Positions 58,178 to 64,000 of a DNA stretch of 64,000 nucleotides are shown here, piece by piece. Below the pieces are notes generated by a model. The model was not told the origin of the DNA. It did not search any database and worked only from the letters and a program-made list of their open reading frames with translations. Positions within the stretch are counted from its first letter, which is position 1. Each line of letters starts with the position of its first letter. Source of the DNA: Chlorella sorokiniana (Eukaryota > Chlorophyta > Trebouxiophyceae > Chlorellales > Chlorellaceae); assembly GCA_025917655.1 (NCBI GenBank), contig CP084611.1, positions 1,860,001 to 1,924,000 of the forward strand, in the 5' to 3' direction. The position numbers and the translations under genes were made by a program.

Positions 58178-60630
58178 TCAGCGGTAGTACACAGGCGTGG
58201 CGACGCGGCATCCCCAGTAGGGGTTGTTCTGGCACTTGAAGCAGCTGTCTTCGCACTCGCCAGAGCTGATGAGCTCGTTGCATTCCTGCTGTGTCTGCAC
58301 GGCGAAAGGGTGTGTGCGTGTGTTCAGGAGGGGAGTACGGAAAAGGATGGTGGGGCACCCTCAGGCAGTCAGTCAGTCGCCCCTGTTGTGGGCGTGGCTT
58401 GCGCTTTGCCAGAGAGCGCCGCGCGAGTGCGCGCCCCCGCCCGGGCCCCCCCCCCCACCCACACTCACATCGAAGGTCATGAGCACCGAGGGGTCCATGT
58501 CCATGCAGAACCAGGTGAACTCGTCCTCCTCCATGCAGTCCTGGCAGGGGTCGGGGCACATGCGCGGCACGCACTCCGTCTGCTGCGCGTTGGGTACCTG
58601 GGGCAAGGGGGCGGAGGGGGCACGCCGTCCTGCTAAGTACCACTGCAAACCTGGCACTCTGCATACAGCTCTGCACAGCACAGTATACCGGCAGCCATGT
58701 TTGGTGCTGCGGCGCTCCCGGACGTGCTCACCAGGCAGATGCTGGGACATATGAGGGTCTGGGGGGCAAGGGCGGCGGGAAGGGCGGGGGCGGGGGCCGT
58801 GGGGGCCGTGGCGGCGGGGCGCGGCGGCGGGGGTGGGTAGTTGCACGTAGGGCATGGCGGACAGTTGCCACCAGCAGATGGCGATGGTGGGCGGGAGTCG
58901 GGTGGTGGGCAGGAGTTGGGGGTGGGCAGGAGTTGGGGGGTGGGCAAGTCATCGGTGGCGGGGACGACGGAGGAATTCGGATGGAGGGCGGCGGTAGTGG
59001 CGGCGGAGGGGGCGGGCTTGGAGGCGTTGGGCGGGGTGGTGGGCACTGCACGATTGGCAGTGGCCAGCACCAGCCGTCAGCATCACGCCATCAGCAGGCC
59101 AGGCCTGAAAACCAGCGCAGCACACAAAGAGCCCGTCATCACCTTGGGGCATGGTGGCGGGGGTGGGCATGGCCTGGCCAACGTGCATGGAGGCGGCGGG
59201 CTGCTGATATTGCGCAATTCTGGCGCGGGTGGAGGCCGGGCGAGGGGGCGGGGCGGGGAGGGGGCAAGGGCTGGGCGGAGGGCACGGCGAGCAGCCAGGC
59301 CCCGCCGGCTGGCAGTTGGACGGCGATGGCGGACGTGGTGGGGGCAGGCGGGGCAGGCTGGTGGTGATGCCGACTGGTCGCAGGGCTGCTGGGCGGGGAT
59401 GGGCGGGAAGGGCCCTGTGCTGCCTGCGCTCAGCACCAGCGTGCCCTCGGTTGTGCGTAGGGATGCGGAGCGCAAGTCGTCGCCGACCAGCGAGAATCCC
59501 ACGTTGCGGCTGCCCTGGTTGCCCACGCCCACGTTGTCATTGCCATAGTTGTTGAAGCCTGGGGAGCAAAGAGACGCGAGCGTGGATGGATCGCGTGAGA
59601 TGGGGCGCGGCAGTGCATGCTTGCCCCCGGCGGCGGGTATGCGTGGCGTGGCCATGGCACGAATTAGCATGGCGCCCTCCAACTTCCCTGGAACCCAGCT
59701 CCGCGAGTGCCCCAGCCCCCACCTATGTTGTTATTGCCCACGCATCCGCGCCCAAAGTTGTCGGCGCCGACGTGCCCCAGCCCTACGTTGCCCATCGCGT
59801 CGGGCTGGCAGGCGCTGCCTCCGCTGGGCACGCATTCAACGGCAACGTATGCCTGCAAATGGGCGAACCAGGGACGCTCCATGCCTGGGAACACTGGAGC
59901 AGCAGCCACGGGATGTTCCTGGGGCTGTTGCAGCAGCTGCCAAGCAACTTCAGCCAGCGACAACGTGGCAGGGGTTGCGGGAACGGAGCAACGCAGGGCG
60001 CTTGAAGCAAAGAAGCGCAGACCACCAGCGAACGACCCACCTGGCATGCTCTTTGGCTGCACTGCTCCTCGGTGGCCAGGTTGACCGCCGTGGCAATGCC
60101 CAAGCTGGCCAGCTGCGCTGATCTCACCCCTCCGAGTGATGCAAAGCCCTTCTGCCTGCAGTCCATACGATGCGCACACACAGCTGCTTCCCATCAAGGC
60201 GCGGTGCAGGCCAAGCACACGTATGCCAGGGCTCATACCTGCAAAACACCTGACCGCTGGCTCCGCGTGGGTCTCTGTAAATGAAATAGCTGACGGGTCC
60301 GGCCGCAGCGTTCACCCTGCACGCGGGCGGAATTGTTGGCGGCGGCGTGGTGTGTTGGGGGAGGAGGGGGAGGGGGGCCTGCTAACCATTCGCATTATTA
60401 ATATTGCTGCACTGCAGTTAAGGATGCTCACGCTTGGGCCCAGACCGGCGCATACATAGTACACAGCGGCCCGGCCTCCTCAGGTTGCCTTCCCCCTGAA
60501 ACAAGCTTTTTGTCACAACTTGCCTGGCAGTGGGGAATACGAAAAAGGTGCTTTTGCAAGCGTGAACCCCAGGCGCGACGAAAGCTAGCCAAAGGAGAGC
60601 CAGGAGCTTATCGGCTCCAGTGGCAGGCAT
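58178..60630 (-). CDS. secreted Pro-, Cys- and Asn/Gly-rich protein, probably extracellular
   Basis: Start ATG 60630: MPATGADKLLALLWLAFVAP then GVHAC, a good signal peptide. Later exons read VSYFIYRDPRGASGQVFCR (about 60240-60300), LATEEQCSQRACQ (about 60027-60070) and AYVAVECVPSGGSACQPDA. Two Asn/Gly repeat exons follow: MGNVGLGHVGADNFGRGCVG with NNNIG (about 59725-59795) and FNNYGNDNVGVGNQGSRNVG (about 59500-59560). Then a Pro-rich linker with CPPCPTC and PPPPPRP (about 58790-58870), and a Cys-rich tail ECVPRMCPDPCQDCMEEDEF (about 58520-58580) and ECEDSCFKCQNNPYWGCRV ending at stop 58178. No known domain recognised. The signal peptide, polyproline linker and paired Cys suggest a wall or matrix protein of an alga. 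Exon joins in the middle are approximate. Confidence 0.65.
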
Positions 60631-61446
60631 GAATCAAAGCACTGGCAGGACTTCAGAACATAGATGTTAGCATTGGAGAGGCTCGGCGAGTCCGGCCCTC
60701 CGGCACAGGCAGTGCCAGCGCCAAGAAGGGCCTGGTTGAAACGTGCGTTAATGCAAAAACGAGCGCCTCAAGCTCCGTCCGGTGCCGTAAGGGAGATTGC
60801 CAAAAAAAAAACCCCGCTGTCAATGTACTGCCGGCAGAAGAGGAGCTGCTAGGAGCCATGCCAGTGGTTCAGTTAACCGAATGTGGATCCCAGAAAAGAT
60901 TGTGCTTTAGTCCGCACTGCAGTCAGCTGTCAAGTGCACTGCACATGGGCTGCCCCGCACTTGGTGCTTGCCGCCAACAGACAGTTTGGCTTTCTTTGCT
61001 CTGTTCATAATGGTTATTCTAGGTGCTCTCACTGGTTGTGCAAGTGAAATGGCAAATCAAGTGCTGATGCCCATGAATGTTGTTCTCATTTCTCTGGGGT
61101 GATCGCAAGCGTCACCGACAAGCGGCGACAAGCTGGCGCTTGCCCACCTGGCCAGGCTGGCCTCCTCACTCAGAACCAAAAACCGCCGTAAGCGTCATGC
61201 ATGCATATTTAATACCTTTGAATAGTTAAACTGGCTGTCCCTTTACCCGAACTGGCCGCCGGTGGGCATCTCACAATCAAAGCTCCCTTGTGGCACCGGT
61301 TGCGTTCACCTCAAGTGTAGCAGTCGCACTATCTACAGGATTGTTCCCGTGCCTGTGCACACACAGCTTCCAGCTCCAGCGGCAGCAGGGCGGCAGCCTC
61401 CTCAACCCCCCGCCCCGCGCGACATCAGCCGTCGGGTGCAAGCCGT
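60631..61446. promoter_or_regulatory. divergent intergenic region, secreted protein / helicase
   Basis: About 800 bp with no exon I can support; AT-richer in 60880-61250. It should hold both divergent promoters. No specific element recognised. Confidence 0.4.
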
Positions 61447-64000
61447 ATGGGTGTGGACTACCTGGCCCGCAAAAAGGCGAAGAAGAATCGCAAGCAGGAT
61501 GCGTCAGGCACGCCGCGACGGGTGCGGAAGAAGAACCAGGCGCGCAGGCTGTGCCGTGGGCCGTGCTACCAGGAGCCCAGGCTGACCCCTGAAGACCTGG
61601 CCGATGAGGGCAACGGGGAGGCGAGACTGCCCTCCACCAGCGGCGAACTGGCCGCGTATGCCAGCATGAGCTTTGGCGGCCGGGCCAGCGACAAGCCTGT
61701 TGCGCAGGCTGATAAGCAAGCGACGAAGCAGCAGCCCAGAAAGCGTAAGCCCGAGAGCAGCCGTCCTGCAGCTATGGGCGTGCCTGTTGCAGAGGTAGCC
61801 CCCCAAAACAGAGGATGTCCACCGATGTGAGGCTGCTGGATGTGCACACGGCCAAGCTGGCGCCACCGCGTCAAGCAGTGCCCGTCGCTGCGGTGTCTGC
61901 CGAGCTGCAGCAGTTCCCTGGTGTCGTTCAACGATGCATGGCAAGCTTTGGCTTTGCAGAGCCCACGCCAATCCAGAGCAGGTGCGTGTCGCTTGAGGGC
62001 TTTGCAACGCCGAGCCTCGCCTGGCTGTCCTGGCTTTTGAGCATGCTTGCACTTGGGCACTTGCCGGGCTCCCCAGCTGTCCCCTTGCTGCCGTGCGTGC
62101 AGCTGCTGGCCTTCCCTGCTGGCTGGCAAAGATTTGCAAGCACTGGCTGAGCCAGGCAGCGGCAAGACGCTGGGGTACTTGATGCCTGCCGTGGCGGTAA
62201 GCCAGCACAGCAGCAGGGGTTGTGTGGGACCCTGAGCACATGCGCTGCACTTGGAGAAACGCGTGACAGAGAGTGGCCTGAGTGCTGAGAGACCCCCCGG
62301 CCGCCGCTTTCCTTCCCAACAAGCAGCTTGTAGTGCAGGCTGGCCATGACCCCTCCACTCGGCCAGACGGCCCGCTGGCTCTCATCCTGGTGCCCACACG
62401 TGAGCTGGCACAGCAGGTGTGGAGAGTGTGCCGTGACCTGCGCACGCACAGCGGCCTGCGAGCCTGCTGCATCCACGGCGGGGTGGACAAGGAGGAGCAA
62501 GTGGCGGCGCTGAGCAAGAAGGTGTGCTGCCGACGCTGTGCCATGCCGGCGGAAGGAAAGGAAAGACTGCGCTGTTTGACCCCCTGGAAACCCCACCTGA
62601 AGCAGGCGCTGTCCCCCTGTGCAGCCTCACCTGCTGGTGGCCACCCCGGCCGGCTTCTGGACCTGGTGGAGGACGGCTCGCTGGCCCTGGGTGGGTGGGA
62701 ACCCTGGGGCGCTGCGCTGCATGCTGCACCGCCTGCCATCGCACGCATGCATGGGCTGGGGGCGTGGCACCCGGGGACGAGACACACACTTTGCTTTCAC
62801 AGTTGCTGAGCACTTCTATGCTGAACGTATCCCAGTTGGGACTGAGGGATGCCGGGGTTGCGTTGTTGCCTGCATGCACTCCGCCTCTGCGATGCGGCCG
62901 ATGACGACAAATACACGGTTGAAGGAGCCACGTACCAGTCCGCCTCAGCGGCAACAGTGCAATGACCCTCTTTTCCCGAAACCGAGGCCGGCATCTTGCA
63001 TTCTCCCAAAGGCCTCCTGCTGTTGTGCTCAGGCACCCAGCGGCCCTGCCCTGCCCTGCCCCCCTCCCCCGCCCCGCAGGCGCAGTGCGCGTGGCTGTCC
63101 TGGACGAGGCGGACAAGATGCTGGGCCTGGGTTTCAAGCCCCAGATTGATCGGTTGAAGGAACTGCTTCTGCCACCACGCACGGCCAGCCGCGGCGCCGC
63201 CAAGAAGCAGCGTAGGGTGCAGGTGGGCGAGCCAGCCGCACAGAGCAGGGCTGCCACTCCGCCTGCCGCAACCTGCGCAGGCAACGCACAAGCTGCTGCC
63301 TCCCCGCAGGTCGCCCTGTTCACCGCAACGCTGCCCGCGGAGCTGGATGGGGTGGCCGCCTCCTGGCTGCACCAGCCACAGGTGGTGCGCCTGGGTGGCG
63401 CCGAGGCCAGCATCAGCAGGAGCGTCACCCAGGTGGTGCAGGTGTGCGCGGAGCACAAGAAGGTGAGGCGTGGGATGGGCGAGGGGCAATGTGGCGGGGG
63501 CGGGGCGCGCAGCAGCTTGCCGTATGCACGAGCGTGGTTGGCCTCAAGGCCCCTTGCCCGCGTGCCACGCAGCCGGCCAAACTGCAGAAGCACCTGGAGC
63601 GCGTGCAGGAGGCCTCAAAGGGGCTGCGTAACCCGCCCCGCATCCTCATCTTTGTCAACAGGTGGGCCGGGTGGGGCGCTCCTCAACCCTGCCCTGCCTT
63701 TCCATCCTGATCAAGATGCATATGCAATGCTAGCTGATTGTCCCAAGTGGTTACTACCCGTGGTAGTCATGACGAAGTGGTGTCCCCCACCCCCACCCCC
63801 GCCCGAGAAGGATTAAAACGTGCCGCTTCGTACACGGCCTGGTGAAGGAGGCCGGGCTGCGGGCTGTGCTGTTGCACGGCGAGCGCAGCCAGGAGGAGCG
63901 CGAGGCCGCCATGGCAGCCTTCCGCAGCGGCAAGGCTCAGGTGTGTGTTTGTGGGGCAAGTGGGCAGGCACAGAGGTATGGGTTGGTATGTGTGTGTGGG
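61447..64000 (+). CDS. DEAD-box RNA helicase (incomplete at right edge)
   Basis: ATG 61447 gives MGVDYLARKKAKKNRKQDAS, a basic N-terminus. DEAD-box motifs in order: Q motif FAEPTPIQSR (about 61955-61981), motif I AEPGSGKT (about 62150), Ia VPTRELAQQ, GG, Ib ATPGRLLD-like (HLLVATPAG/GRLLDLVEDGS at about 62625-62680), II VAVLDEADKMLGLGFKPQID (about 63095-63150), III TAT in VALFTATLPAEL, then ILIFVNR (IV) and GLRAVLLHGERSQEEREAAM with AFRSGKAQ at the edge. Motif III is TAT, not the usual SAT. It unwinds or remodels RNA; the basic N-terminus suggests a nucleolar or organelle role, but the subfamily is unsettled. The frame changes by one base at a six-C run (61799-61804) and again within 62630-62660. 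Motifs V and VI would lie beyond the window. Confidence 0.9.

Noticed and set aside
61504-62787. 427-residue minus-strand open frame
   Set aside because: Antisense to the DEAD-box helicase; long only because of base composition.
62382-63593. 403-residue minus-strand open frame
   Set aside because: Antisense to helicase motifs Ia to III; no recognisable protein features.

Overview
This window looks like nuclear DNA of a unicellular green alga, probably a trebouxiophyte chlorophyte such as a Chlorella or Coccomyxa relative. Evidence: a light-harvesting chlorophyll a/b protein, a plastid 2-Cys peroxiredoxin, a Rubisco-LSMT-type SET methyltransferase, a plant-type fused HisI-HisE enzyme and a plant-type PEX13. 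Nearly every gene is cut by many short GT...GCAG introns, and TGTAA, the usual green-algal poly(A) signal, follows several stop codons. I saw no mobile element, CRISPR array, rRNA or tRNA.

Layout. 1-1.1 kb: START/polyketide-cyclase-like gene (-), running off the left edge. 1.8-3.4 kb: LHC antenna protein (+). 3.7-5.1 kb: PEX13 (-). 5.7-11.5 kb: pantothenate kinase fused to a DUF89 phosphatase (+). 12.1-13.5 kb: 2-Cys peroxiredoxin (-). 13.7-16.1 kb: CDCA7-type zinc-finger protein (+), directly followed by a large unrecognised mostly helical protein with an OB-like end (to 22.96 kb, +); the two may be one gene. 23.0-26.7 kb: MPP10 (-). 26.8-27.8 kb: uncertain gene (-). 27.9-30.3 kb: SET-domain methyltransferase (-). 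30.5-43.0 kb: two almost identical 6.1-kb tandem copies of a secreted Cys-rich module protein (-). 43.3-45.4 kb: organelle-type NOG1/Obg-like GTPase (-). 45.7-47.1 kb: CCHC zinc-knuckle protein (+). 47.3-48.6 kb: HISN2 (+). 48.65-50.05 kb: RAD1 of the 9-1-1 clamp (-). 50.35-57.97 kb: VIP1/PPIP5K inositol pyrophosphate kinase (+). 58.2-60.6 kb: secreted Pro/Cys/Asn-Gly-rich protein (-). 61.4 kb to the right edge: DEAD-box RNA helicase (+), incomplete.

The genes do not form one pathway; this is ordinary compact algal gene order with divergent promoters of about 200-800 bp and tight convergent 3' ends (24 bp between the stop codons at 22.96/22.98 kb). The most notable structures are the tandem Cys-rich pair, whose bodies are near-identical while the flanks have diverged (a gene-conversion pattern) and whose introns repeatedly split a Cys codon at module borders, and the possible CDCA7-zinc-finger/helical/OB fusion.

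Caution: several clear exons change frame by one base, mostly as if one base were missing from a G or C run (VIP1, helicase, both Cys-rich copies). I read these as probable sequence errors, not dead genes. Exon borders are exact for the LHC gene and approximate elsewhere.
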